Shown one piece after another: positions 26,291-38,150 of a stretch of 64,000 nucleotides of DNA. Location: NCBI RefSeq assembly GCF_008728515.1, contig NC_044981.1, positions 96,628,426 through 96,692,425 of the forward strand, given 5' to 3'. The notes under the pieces are model-generated. The model worked only from the letters and a program-made list of their open reading frames with translations. It made no database searches and had not been told where the DNA came from. Positions within the stretch are counted from its first letter, which is position 1; the number at the start of each line of letters is the position of its first letter. The stretch is from Papio anubis (taxonomy: Eukaryota > Chordata > Mammalia > Primates > Cercopithecidae). The position numbers were made by a program, and so were the translations under genes.

Positions 26291-28222
26291 CTTTCTCCAT
26301 CAAACATGGTGGCATCTTCAATTATCTGAATTCCTGCCCTTGACTCCAAGTCTCTTAGTGCCTAGGTTTGGCTCCACATGCTGTCTATTTAAATGTCTAA
26401 GTCTCCATCTCCGCTGCTTAGATTTTGATCTTCAGCTTCTGGATCTTGAGTTCTGCCTGACTTCCTTCTCAGATTAATTCCTCTCTCATCTTAGATCTGT
26501 GTTCCTTTATGCTGCACAGCTTATTATCTCATTGATAACTGTCTTTTGTGCCAGTTCCTAGCTTCCGCTCAACCTCACATGTTTTGCTTGCCCTTCTCTT
26601 AAGTGATATCCAATCCTTCCCTGAGCCCTGGAATAGCTGTTGACAGGCAGGGAGCAGCAGTAGTGCTATAGAAGTGTTTATGCATATGTTTCTTTCTAAC
26701 TTAAGCCTGTTCCAGCAGTATACTAGAATCTTGCTTCTGACAAGAGAATCCTGCAATGGCAACACAAATACTATTTAAAAAATTACACACACCCTTAACA
26801 AAACATTAAAATAGTAATTGAGATTAATTATTAAAATATATTTTTTCTTATGTTCTTTTCAAAGTGGACTTGGCATTAAAGATATTTGAAATGTATCAAC
26901 TAACACTGCTTTTCTTTATAAAGCAAATGATTCATACTTAAAATGTATTACTCTCCCTTTTGCCCCTCCTGCAGCCTACCAACCTGGAGGTTAAATAGGT
27001 AGAAAATCCAAATAGTGGAGAAGAATGTTGGTAGCTTCATGGATGTTCAAAGTGTAGCAAGGTAGAGAGAATCTGACAGCCAAAGCTTAACTCAATATCA
27101 CTAATATGATCCAGGCTTATTTGGTTCAGCTCTTTTATCACCATATATAACTGTATTTTCTTTCTGCACAGAGAAATAAAATGGCATGATGCAGAAAGAA
27201 CTCTGTTAAAAGCATTGGAACATTAACCTTTCTTGGTTTCCCTCTCCTGATATAAATGACATAATTGCATATTGTGTTTGAATCCACGTGGGAAGTCTGA
27301 AGGGATGTTGTGAGAATTCATCTGCAAGTTGTTAAACCTCTATGAAAATACGAAAAAGCACTGTATTGGGAAAACTCTGCAACAATAACAAAACACACTG
27401 TTGTTTTACTATAGCAGATGCAAATAAAATGGATGGGGAAACCAGGCTTGACAAAACATAGTGATGGGTCAGGAAGATTAGATGGTTGTCATCTTTGGTA
27501 TCTAAAAGACTCTCTTTGCATGCTCTTTGATAAGAATGGAGACAATGCCAGAAATTATTAATGTATGTCATAATCATGTTCAACTACATTCACAATGACC
27601 TGTTCTTGACCCATATCTGAGAACAATTTGGTGGCTGTTGTCTTTCTGATGGAATGGTTGAAATCTCTTTTGTTTCTCTTTAAGTGAATGGCTAAATTCA
27701 TCGTTACAGAACTACAGATGATTTAATTTAACATGAAATGAATAAAAAATGAACCTAATCCCACCTTGATTACTGTCAGCATTTTAATAGTAGAAGTGCC
27801 TTTTTATACCTGGCATTGGACAAGATCTGAGGGAGAAAAGGCTTAGGATGCAGGGCTGAAGAAGCATCATGCTGTCTGTCCCCGGGGAGAAAAGAAATCT
27901 GTACTCATTTTGAAATAGCTCTTGGCTATGGCTCAGAAACACTCAATGGGCAGCTTTAGAAATTGTAGCACTTTCTTTGACAAAAAGAAAAGAAAAACCA
28001 CTGTATGTCTGTGTACTGTTAAAGGAGATAGAGGAGGTTGAGAAGTAGATACAGAAAGTGTTATGTACAAGCATCCATATTATGAAATATTCTTTTTTAT
28101 TACAAAAGAGTATGCATTCTTCCATAAACCTAATTTTAAATTGTTTTGAAAAGTTTCTGATTTTAATTATTTTGTTCTATGTTCAGCTCATATGTTTGAA
28201 TTCTGCATTAAGGTGTATAAAA

Positions 28223-28223
28223 G

Positions 28224-28260
<37 letters not shown>
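28223..28260. repeat. (AT)n(AC)n dinucleotide repeat
   Basis: About 8 AT units directly followed by about 10 CA units. Confidence 0.95.
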
Positions 28261-28898
28261 TTCAAGAGAACTTGCACTACAGTCATAATTTTTTTCATAA
28301 GTATTCTGCAGTCTTCAAAAATCTCTTTAGCTAAGATGGATAGTCCTTATTTTGCAGTGGAGGTGAGCTGAAATACATGTCTCCTGGTTTCTATCAATTA
28401 TATCTTCTTTTCTGACACTCGATGGTCTAATCTTAGATTTCCCTCACCTTTATATTGCAGGCAATAGAAACTGCCAAACTTAAAATCAGTTTGGAACTTG
28501 AAGAGTTTACATAGGGTCAATGGAGTTGGAAGTTAGGATTCTTTTCTTTTTGAAAGGTATTTCAGCTAGGGAAAAAAATCAACAATTTTTTGTTGTCTGT
28601 CTGAAACAGTATAAGAAAACTGACATATCAATGAGACATTTCAACAATATTCTGAGATAAAGCCCTGAAAATTAGCTTGCTCTCAAACTGTTTTGGAGTT
28701 GTCCTTCTGGAATGAAACAACTCTTATACAAAAGAGGGTAACAGTATTTTGAAGATTTCTTGGTGGTATTGATGGGAACATCAAACATATAATCAAAATA
28801 TGTACATAGTCAGCCAGAGGGCTGCCTGTCTAAGTCAATAGATTTCATTTTTAAAGTGGTATTTTTTGTTATCAGAGTCATTCCCAGGAACTAGTGTG

Positions 28899-28938
28899 AA
28901 AAACAAAACAAAACAAAACAACAACAACAACAACAACA
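28899..28938. repeat. (AAACA)n(ACA)n simple repeat
   Basis: Pentanucleotide AAACA units give way to about seven CAA units. Confidence 0.95.
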
Positions 28939-29639
28939 TGAAATATGCTTAACAACCACCGAGTAGCCTGAGGATCTGAAGGCCCTTCAATTCACTCTTC
29001 ATTTCTTCTTTGAAAGATTGTTTTAGGAGGGTCGAGTGATATAAAATGAGCAAAATACCTAATAGAGTATCTGCATGTAACAGTGATTCAGTAAAAATGT
29101 TTTTCTTCTTCTATATTCAAAGGGGCATAAAGACCCAGAAAAAAATTCATATTTGCAGTTATCCATTCTATCTTTTCTCCACTCTAGTTAGATTTTATGA
29201 GAGAAAGTTGAATATGGGTCACCCATCAGAGCCTTGAACAGTCACACATAAGCAATCTTGGGGAAGAAGAGAAATAATTAGAATATAGAGATGTCTCAAT
29301 AATTGTGCTTTGGTGACAGTAAAGGGGCCAATGAACTGCTGGAAGATGCACTAAAAACCTTGGTCCTTCTGAGTGCAACTGGGTGGAATTGCTGTCTTCT
29401 GGAATTGTTGTTTAAGGACCAGCAACACAAAAGTTTTCCTCTAGCAATTTGTCATCTGCAGTGATAAGTATTCCTTTTGTTTAACCATTAAGCTCTCTCT
29501 CTGAAATACAATAAAAATAAAGCACGTTTAAATTTCCAAAGTTGGAGAAATATTTTTGTAATATTTTAACTAAAAATTATGAATGGACATAAAAATGTAA
29601 GATAAACATCGTCTTTGTGAGTAAACTTGTTATATTTTG

Positions 29640-31560
29640 CATAGTACTTATGGGATAATAAGTGTTTATCAACAAATATTTGTTTCCAACTTATTTTCTG
29701 CCAGTCCCTGGGAATAGAGTACTAAATAAGAAAAACATGACCCCACTCTTAAGTGTTTATATTCCAGTGAAGCAGGAAGCGATACATGCTAAGAAGAAAA
29801 TGAAACAAGATAACACGATGAGGTGTAGCAAGTGGGGTTGGATGGCCAGGAAAGTCATCCTGGAGAAAGTAACCATGGAACAAAAACCTGAAAGATGAGA
29901 ATAACTCAACTACATGAAGACCTACCGTGAGAGCACTCTCAACAGAGGAAACGGGAAATCTAGCATAGAGAACACATGAATGCAAAGGCTATGAGGCTGG
30001 AAGAAGCGTAGCATATTCAGAGAAAAAGAATAAGAGCCAATGTAACTAGACCATTGTGAGAGAGGGTGAGATTGGTAACAAATGAAATTAGAGAGGCCAA
30101 GCACGGTGGCTCATGCCTGTAATTGCAGTACTTTGGAAGGCTGAGGTGGGCGGATCACCTGAGGTCGGGAGTTCGAGACTAGCCTGACCAACATGGAGAA
30201 ACCCCATCTCTACTAAAAATACAAAATTAGCCAGGCATAGTGGTGCATGCCTGTAATCCCAGCTACTCAGGAGGCTGAGAGAGGAGAATCGCTTGAACCC
30301 GAGAGGCAGAGGTTGCAGTGAGCTGAGATCGTATCACTGCACCATTCCGGCCTGGGCAACAAAAGCAAAACTCTGTCATAAATAAATAAATAAACAAACA
30401 AACAAAGTTAGAGAGATGAGTAGTCTCTGTAGGATCATTTTAAAAGTTAAGCATTGCAAAAATTTATTGAGCAGGGCAAGAATCAGAGGGTTTTAAGTAG
30501 GAAGATGTAATAATGAAAGTTCACTTTGATGCTACATGGAGAATGAATCACAGGGGCAAGAGTAGAAGCAAGAATACAATTTACTATGTTATAACAGTGG
30601 CATAGGTTGAGATGATAGTGACATGTGCCAAGACCATGATGATAAACATGACAAGATGGGCAGATTTTGGATATATTTTGGAGGGATAGCTAGGAGGATT
30701 TGGTGATGAATTGGCTATCGGAGTAATAGTGAGACAAGGAAAAGAATCATGAGTGACTCAGAATTTTGACTTGGAGTATGGCATAGATGTTGCTACTGCT
30801 TACTAATATAGGGTAGACCAAAAGTGAAAGTTTGATGTGGAGCCATAGTTCTGCTTGGAACATGGTCCTATTAGACCTTCAAATGAAACTGAGTATAAGA
30901 GCTAGAGCTCATGAGAGAGGTAAAAACTGGAAATAGGTCTTTAGCATGTAGACAGTATTTTAAAGTCATGACACTAAATTAGTCCACTTGGGAGTATAAA
31001 AGATCTAAAACTGGATCACTCCAGCATTTAGACATCAGCAAGTCAAGAAAAAATCCCACAAAGGAGACTGAAAAGGAACAACAGAAAAGTATGATACAAC
31101 AAATATTAAAATAGTAATTATAAAAGCATTTCAAAAAAGTGAAGTTGGTCTACAGATGTGAAATGCCCTTGGTGAGTGTGGAAGGTAAAGACACAAACAG
31201 GAACAAAGGATTTGGCAACACAAAGGAGGTTGGTGATCTTGGCAAGAGCACTTTTGGTGAAATAGAGGAGATAGATGCTCAAGTGGCATGTGTGAAAAAA
31301 ATGAGGTAGGAAAACAGAAACAAGGTCAGAGGACTCAAGAACTTTTACTGTGAAAGTGAGTAAAGAAATGGGGCTGTAGCTGAAGAGAGACATGGGATGG
31401 AAACTTATTTTCTTAAGAAGAAGATGCTATATGACAGGATTAGAATGCTTGAGGATGTGAGAGAGTATAGAATCCAGAACATAAGTTCAAAAGAGAAACC
31501 AAGGTCATGCCATCTTTTGGAAGATCAAGTGTGTATGTGTCATGATATAAGAATAGATGT
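29640..31560 (-). mobile_element. Long L2 LINE fragment, reverse orientation, split by an Alu
   Basis: A long colinear match to the reversed L2 3' half. It includes AACAAATATTTGTTTCCAAC, TGCCAGTCCCTGGGAATAGA and GAAAGTCATCCTGGAGAAAG, then CAAAGGCTATGAGGCTGGAA. After the Alu come GGGTTTTAAGTAGGAAGATG, GATTTTGGATATATTTTGGA and GGATTTGGCAACACAAAGGA, then GATCTTGGCAAGAGCACTTT. At about 1.6 kb without the Alu, it is unusually long for an L2 remnant. Exact ends are soft. Confidence 0.75.
30096..30407 (+). mobile_element. AluS-type SINE nested in an L2
   Basis: Forward full-length Alu (GGCCAAGCACGGTGGCTCAT ... CTCTGTCATAAATAAATAAA), with an AATA/AACA tail. A short target duplication TTAGAGAG precedes it (about 30088-30095) and follows the tail (30408-30415). 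Confidence 0.93.
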
Positions 31561-31599
31561 CAACAGAGCAATGTACTTGCCTTTGGCCAGATGATACAT

Positions 31600-32010
31600 G
31601 ATACAACAGGAATCTGTTTTCTCACAGTTTTGGAGGCCAAAAGTCCAAAATCAAGTTATTGGCAAATTGGTTCCATCTGGGGACTCTGAGGGAAAAATCA
31701 TCTAAACTCGTCTTAGCTTCTGGTCGTTTCTGGCAACCGTGATGTTCTCTGATTTGTAAATGCATCATTCCTATCCCTATCCCTATTCCACCTTCACACG
31801 GCTTTCCTCCCATATTTGCCAGTGTCTAAATTTTCCTCTTATTATAAGGACACAAGTTATGTTGGGTTTACAGCTCACCTAATTTAGTATACCCTCTTCT
31901 TAACTTGATTACATCAGCATAGATTCTTTTTCCAAATAAGATCTCATTCACATTCATAGGTTCTAAATTGACAAGAATTTAGAGGAGACACTCACTATTC
32001 AGCCCCGTGC
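31600..32010 (-). mobile_element. MLT1-like LTR, reverse orientation
   Basis: Order of motifs fits a reversed MLT1-class MaLR LTR: TTCTCACAGTTTTGGAGGCC, AAAAGTCCAAAATCAAGTTA, CTTAGCTTCTGGTCGTTTCT, TCTTATTATAAGGACACAAG, TTGATTACATCAGCATAG and TTCCAAATAAGATCTCATTC. Heavily diverged; no internal region. Confidence 0.65.
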
Positions 32011-33927
32011 AGCCCAGTTGTTTAATTTTCTCTAGAAATGTTTCAGCTGCTTGGGTCCAAATACTGAGTAAGTGAATGATTGAGTTTAATCAAAGAATGT
32101 TTATAAAAAGCATTATGGTATTGCTTTTTTATACATTAACTATAACTGACTTTAGGCACAAAATGATTAAATTAGTATTTTTAGTGGTTTTTGCTAAATG
32201 AACAAAACTTATCACTTTTGTAGGAAGATTTATTTTTAAGTTAGATTGTGAGTTTTGCATGTTTCTGATGACTTTGCATGAAGGATAGAAGCAAAGACCT
32301 ATATATCTTCTGTAGCTCAGCTCCTGATTTCAGATGTGTTTTATCATCAAGTTTGTGGTGAAAGTCCAGAGGCCTGAGTTCTACCCCATTCTACCAGTGA
32401 CTATAATGTGATATTTGTGCTGCCAAGAAATCATTACTTTTGTAAATTACAGGGACCTCATAAATTTCAAAATAAATTCCTGCTCCAGATTTTACAAATA
32501 AGAAAATGAAAGCATAAGAGAATTAACTGTCTTACCAAAGATATTACATTTAAATACATGTTCCGTTAATGGAACTTTTAGTCCGGTGTTGTCTTTGCTA
32601 TGCCATAAAATTGGTCTGTGCTTTTTTTTCTTCATTTATAAAATGAGGATAATATATACCTCTTGACAGTTTTTAGTTATACATATGAAATTGGAGAAAT
32701 AAGTTAAAAAAATTGTAAATTCTAGATTCTACCCCCTTATAGCTGAGACTAACTTCCATGATTCTGGCTTTTGACAATTGGAGCTCAAGACCTAATTTCT
32801 TTGTTGTAGTGTTATAAGTATACAAAATGCATATAAGTATAAAACCTATGTACTGTTTTAAATGAGTGAATATTGAAACAAAATATAGATATTACTATAT
32901 TTTTTCTGATTTATCCAACAAAATGTCAGTTTCTAATTATCATATATTATTACTTTCCATATTATAGATTATTTTCTCCTATTTTCTTAATTATGTATGT
33001 ATCTAGTTTCATAGAAATAGCTCTAAAACTGTCAATCTGTTGGCTTAGAAGAGTAAACGAAGCATCAGAACAGTGTGTTTGACTACATTTCTAGTTTGTA
33101 AACAAGTCTTGGTTGGATAACTCTGTTTATGAAGTGGAAATGTGGTCAACAAACCCTTAGTCCCTACAGTCCACAGAGAAGGCTAAATCTGCTTCTGATT
33201 TTTATATGATCAACTACATAAAATATTGATGCAGTTAAGTGATGCATTGCAGTTGTCCATCTCTCTGTACTCAAATTTAACATGTGTTTACAAAGGGATG
33301 CTGATCTGGAAGCAGATTGAAACAGTTATGTATTAAAAGTTTGTTAAGACAACAGATTGAAAAATAAAAGTTTATTTTCTGATTTTCACACTTTTCATTA
33401 TCATACAGAGTATGGGTCTACATTTTTATTCTAGCTTCATCTCTGTTCATTTTCCTCTCATTTTAAACTTATTGCCTCATCCATTAATTTGCAGAATTAA
33501 AAACCATAACTGAATTCCATTATCTGTGTTGTGTGCTTTCCAACAGTGCACATCCACACCAGGCCATAGCAACCCTGATAGAGCAGCCTGTGTGATCCTT
33601 CAGTAGGAAGGGATGTGAAATGCAGGTAGTTAGCAGAGTGTCCATATCTTTAATGAATGTCAGCCCTTGAAGCTGAGCTCACCTGCAATAAAAGATTTGA
33701 AAACTTTTCTAATTAGAGTCAGTACATTAAATTAGAGGAAGAAAATCTATTGACACCCTGGTCAGTTTCTAAAGGCCTTCCATAGTAGCTTTCTACAACA
33801 TGGATGAGCCCTCCAGGAAAAACTTTTTAAGGAAACAGTCTTAATTCTGCATCAAAATGACTTCTTCTGTGGTGAACTGAATCAATCACAATTTGCTGAG
33901 ACTAGATCTTAAGTGTTCTTGTTACAA
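32011..33927. other. Intergenic stretch with MIR remnants
   Basis: No gene. Apart from the reversed MIR listed separately, forward MIR-like pieces occur near 32365-32410 and 32630-32670 (CTTCATTTATAAAATGAGGA). These may be one MIR interrupted by the reversed copy. Confidence 0.45.
32480..32615 (-). mobile_element. MIR SINE fragment, reverse orientation
   Basis: ATTTTACAAATAAGAAAATG, AAAGCATAAGAGAATTAACT and TCTTACCAAAGATATTACAT correspond to the reversed MIR core 'ttttacagatgaggaaactgaggcacagagaggttaag'. Confidence 0.55.
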
Positions 33928-33977
33928 AAGAAAGAAAGAGAGAAAGAAAGGAAAGAAAGAAACAAGAAAGGAAGAAA

Positions 33978-34051
<74 letters not shown>

Positions 34052-34113
34052 GAAAGAATGGAAAGAAAGAAACAAGAAAGAAAGAAAGAGAAAGAAAGAA
34101 AGAAAGAAAGAAA

Positions 34114-34145
<32 letters not shown>

Positions 34146-34155
34146 GAAAAAGAAC
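33928..34155. repeat. (GAAA)n tetranucleotide tract
   Basis: About 228 bp of pure purine on the + strand, mostly AAAG units with GGAA, AACA and AATG interruptions. Probably highly length-variable. The lysine/glutamate-rich frames here are artefacts of the repeat. Confidence 0.97.
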
Positions 34156-34944
34156 TGTGTAAGGTATGAGTATCTTAATTAGCCGACTGTAGTAAAATTT
34201 TCACTATGTATATGTATATCAAAACATCATGTTGTACAGTTTAAATAAATAGAAATAAAATGAATAAAAATCTTGGTTTGACATTCTGAACCAGTTTACA
34301 AAGTTGGTTTGAATCCTTTGACATATACAAGTGAATTCTATACTGTTATTGGAACAATCCATGAACACAACACTCTTAGAAATCATCTCCAGTGTCTATT
34401 TTGCCTGTCTCCACTGGACAGTCACATAGTCAGTATTAGTAACTAATAAGCATAGGTTGTCTCATGGAAGGAATGACTAAAAACACATTATCTTTGTGGA
34501 TGAAGGGTTATTACCAGAAGTGATTTTGTCTTCAGTTCTCACTGCAAAAAAATGCTGTTGGCATGTGGTATCATTTGGGATCTGTTGAAAACACTCTTAG
34601 CGGATCAGTTCAAGTTCTGCGCGTTTGCTTGAACTCTGATAAAGGCTGAAAGCAAGATCTCTCCACTTACTTTTAAGCTGGCTTTCCCTCTAAGAGAAAG
34701 CTTCTTCTGATTTCTGGTTCCAAACCCTTTTCTCGGGGGGTTACTGAGGTGGTAACCCTCAAATCTACTCAATCTGAGCTGCTCCATATTCTCTAGCCCT
34801 CCATATTCCCAGTATAATTCATAGAGATTTATCTCTTGCATCGAGAAACCACATCTGAAACCCTTTCTGATCTGAAACAGAGAGCTGTTACAGATACGAC
34901 TTTTTCCCACTTTCCTTCTCTGATGCACCAGCAAGAACAATAAA

Positions 34945-35135
34945 CTACAGAGTTGAATGCTAGCTCTACCTTCACTAACTGTGCATCCATGGGCAAATTA
35001 CATGACCTCTTTCTGTTTTAATTTACTCATCTTTAAAATGAGAATTTTGCATTTGATAAGACCATTCAAATAATTGAATGTAGTATCTTATGCAGAAGTA
35101 TGCCTGCCTAGAATATAGTAGGTTTTAGACAAATA
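34945..35135 (+). mobile_element. MIR SINE fragment
   Basis: Follows MIR: AGTTGAATGCTAGCTCTACC, 'aactgtgcatccatgggcaa', TTACATGACCTCTTTCTGTT and CTCATCTTTAAAATGAGAAT, ending with GCCTAGAATATAGTAGG. Confidence 0.7.
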
Positions 35136-35559
35136 ATAATTTGTTTATCCCTGAATCCTTGCATTAAGCTCCCAGAAAAAAGTAGAGAGCCAAGGTGGCG
35201 AGAGGATAGTCCTAAGGATATATATTTGGGGATTTCCTTATTATTTGACAAATTAGATCCTGTGCTTTGAGGAAATGTATACTTCTGCCCCTGTATGCCT
35301 TCCCATCCTGCACAGAGTGGGAATTTCTCTCCACTTTTCCATATTCCTAATGATAACTGCTTCTTTACTTCTTCTTTGGAGGTAGGGTGGGGAGTCCAGC
35401 ACAAAATATTTTCTGGCACAACACACCTCTCTAAGAGATGCCACTTGTGTATGTTCTGCGGATACATTCCTGCTTTTCTATTAGTGCTTTCTAAAGAAGT
35501 AAAAGCAAGAATATCATAACCTTGCTAACAGAAGTTACCTTGTGGCTTTAGAAATGTCA

Positions 35560-35654
35560 TAGATAGAAGGTGTATTGTCTCAAATTTTTTTCCTCATTGT
35601 TGTGTCCTCATTTCCCTGGAACATAGTTGGTACTCAATAAATACTTGCTAAAAG
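35560..35654 (+). mobile_element. L2 LINE 3' end fragment
   Basis: Ends with GGAACATAGTTGGTACTCAA followed by TAAATACTTGCTAAAAG, the L2 3' terminus. An Alu has inserted at its end. Confidence 0.65.
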
Positions 35655-35664
35655 AATAAGTTAT

Positions 35665-35971
35665 GGCTGGGTGTGGTGGCTCACGCCTGCAATCCTAGCA
35701 CTTTGGGAGGCTGAGGTGGTTGTATTGCCTGAGCTCAGGGTTCAAGACCAGCCTGGGGAACAGGGTGAAACCCCATCTCTACTAAAAATACAAAAAATTA
35801 GCTGGGTGTGGCAGTTGGCGCCTGTAATCCCAGCTACTTGGAAGGCTGAGGCAGGAGAATCTCTTGAAACCGGGAGGCAGAGGTTGCAGTGAGCTGAGAT
35901 CGTGCCATTGCACTCCAGCCTGGGTGAGAGAGCGAGACTGTGTCTCAAAACAAATAAATAAATAAAAAAAT
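35665..35971 (+). mobile_element. Alu SINE (S/J type)
   Basis: Forward full-length Alu from GGCTGGGTGTGGTGGCTCAC to an AAATA-rich tail. It has a perfect 10-bp target duplication AATAAGTTAT at 35655-35664 and 35972-35981. Confidence 0.95.
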
Positions 35972-37164
35972 AATAAGTTATTAAAAACTGGAATTACTTT
36001 TACATTGATCTTATAACTAGCTACTTCAATTGTTTTGAAGTAGGACTTGGAGATTTAGGAATTGGTAAGGGAAGAGGTAACGGTGGTGGAGTAGATGAGG
36101 GGAGATAATGCAAAGTATTGTAACCTCAAGAGCCTAAGATTATACTGGAAGAATGAGAAGAAAGGAAGAATGAGAGTTCTTGAAATGTTCAAACATTTGT
36201 AAGTCATCAAGGTAGAATGGCCCTGACTGTTGGACAAGTATCCAACTACATTTTATTATCCTTTCACACTTCTGTGCTCCTGATAAAAGTGCCACATTTT
36301 TTTCCATTCTTCTTAAACATCTAATACTTTTCTCCCTACTCAAGACTCTCAGCTTACTCTTCACTTTTATTCATGAAGAAAACGCAAAGAACAACAACAG
36401 GACCTCGTATCCTCTTTCTGTTCCTATTCTTCTTCCCCTTCCCTTCCCTTACTGAAAAATTCAGTACTAAATTATTTAGGTGAGACCAAGCAAAACAGCC
36501 ATCTGCATGAGAGTTAGGATGGTGGAAGGCAGAGGGTGGTAAGGAAGGTGTCTGTGGAGCAAAGTATCCCAGCATAGGGCTTTTGGAGCTCATGTGGGAA
36601 AAATAGAGTCTCAACACCACACTTAAAAACTAATTGACATCTGCATTATATACTCTGCCTCCCTTCCTATTACTTGGGTTTATTGGCCCTTCTCCTATTC
36701 CAAGGTAACCCCGTCTTCTTGTACTAGGTCCCATCCTTTCTTGACTAATCAAGGACATCCGTTCATTTCTTCTTCAGCATGTTTATGTCCAATTATGGCT
36801 AAAATGACCTGAGAGAATGGAAATAGGTGGGAAGTAAGATACCGGGTCTCTAGTCCTAGAACTTTTTAACCCACTCTGTGACTCTTAAATTCTCATTGTC
36901 TAGATTTTCTCATCTCTAAAATGACATTGTCGGAATAGATTGGTAGTTCTCAGTTTAGGATGCAGAGACCCCTCACCAGCCCATGATGGCCTTCAAGGCA
37001 TCTATGCATCTCCTACTATTGCATGTAAAATTTTGAAGTCATTGCACATGTGTTCATTTTGTTTTCAGATGAGAGAAAGGTCTGTGAAAACTGAACTAGA
37101 GTAGATTTCCTTGAAATGTCTTTAAGTCTTGACTTCATATGAGTTTAAGTTTTGAAAGAGATTA

Positions 37165-37310
37165 CAAGAGATAGCCTGATCCTGCTCTGCACAGCTAGAA
37201 GGCAGTCTCAGTTCTGCCACATCCTGAGTATGTCACTCCTTTTCTCTCACTTTGTTTTTTACCACCTATGAAATGAAGGTGTTGAATGAGATGATCCAAA
37301 ATAATACTTT
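37165..37310 (+). mobile_element. MIR-family SINE fragment
   Basis: GGCAGTCTCAGTTCTGCCAC, GAGTATGTCACTCCTTTTCT and ACCACCTATGAAATGAAGGT correspond in order to the middle of MIR. Confidence 0.5.
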
Positions 37311-38039
37311 TCAATTTTACATTCAGTTCAACAAAATCAAGCCAAAACAAACAAACACATCCTGGTGGTTAGCTTGAATTCAGATTTGTCTTTGCTGTGT
37401 CTTCAGAAATTGAAGTCTTGAGCTGCTAATGTTCTAAGAGCACTTTGAGAGGGAAGAAAGAGAGGCTGGGAGCTGGGCAAGAGAGAGTGGGGATGTGGTT
37501 CCTGTATAAGACTGTAGCTGAAGGACTTAGCAACCTTCTAAATTTTAGAAGACTAAATCTTAAGGGTGACTGGAAATAGAAAGAAAAAAGCTTCATGGTT
37601 GCCTCAGAAGTTACTTGAGATCTCATTCCTTAAATGTTTAACTTCCTAAATCCTAAAATAAATTATGAGAAATATCTCTTTATAGCATTGGATTATTTTT
37701 GAAGGGTTAAATAGATTGTGTAGTATCTAATGCTCCCTTGTTAGTCTGTTTTTCTCATTGGAATCTAGATAATATTTTGCTATTGAACAAATTAATTTGT
37801 CACAGCACGCATAATTTTGATTTGTTCTACACTCCCAGCTCTCTCCCTTTTCTCCTATGCTGTTGTTAGGACTTGTTATTTCTGTCTTTACAAGTGTGTC
37901 CTGTTTGCTTCAAAAAAACTAGATTCATGACACGGCTCTCAAATCATACACAGTACTAACAGAAGTTGTTAGTAAGCCTCTCCTTTTCCAAGTACAAAGT
38001 GGGCCTGGGGCAACAGTGTGGAAAGCGGAAGGTCTATCC

Positions 38040-38150
38040 CAGTACCATTCTTTATCCGGCGCCTACTGCATACCAGACACTACCCTAAACACATAATGTC
38101 AAATTAGACATACTCTGTTCTACACCCTCACAGTTATCACAAAAGAGCTG
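38040..38150 (-). mobile_element. MIR SINE fragment, reverse orientation
   Basis: GCCTACTGCATACCAGACAC, TACCCTAAACACATAATGTC and ACCCTCACAGTTATCACAAA match the reversed MIR end ('ctactatgtgccaggcactgttctaagc'). Confidence 0.6.

Larger units (their letters stand above)
26291..29639. other. Intergenic stretch, mostly unrecognised
   Basis: No gene or confident interspersed repeat, apart from the two simple repeats listed separately. Short open frames are at background level. Confidence 0.5.

Noticed and set aside
33893..34182. Lysine/glutamate/arginine-rich frames
   Set aside because: Direct translation of the GAAA microsatellite.
34605..34940. 111-codon minus-strand frame, considered as a retrocopy or retroviral gene
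   Set aside because: No recognisable motif, no poly-A tail or flanking duplication, and no LTR nearby in the right position.
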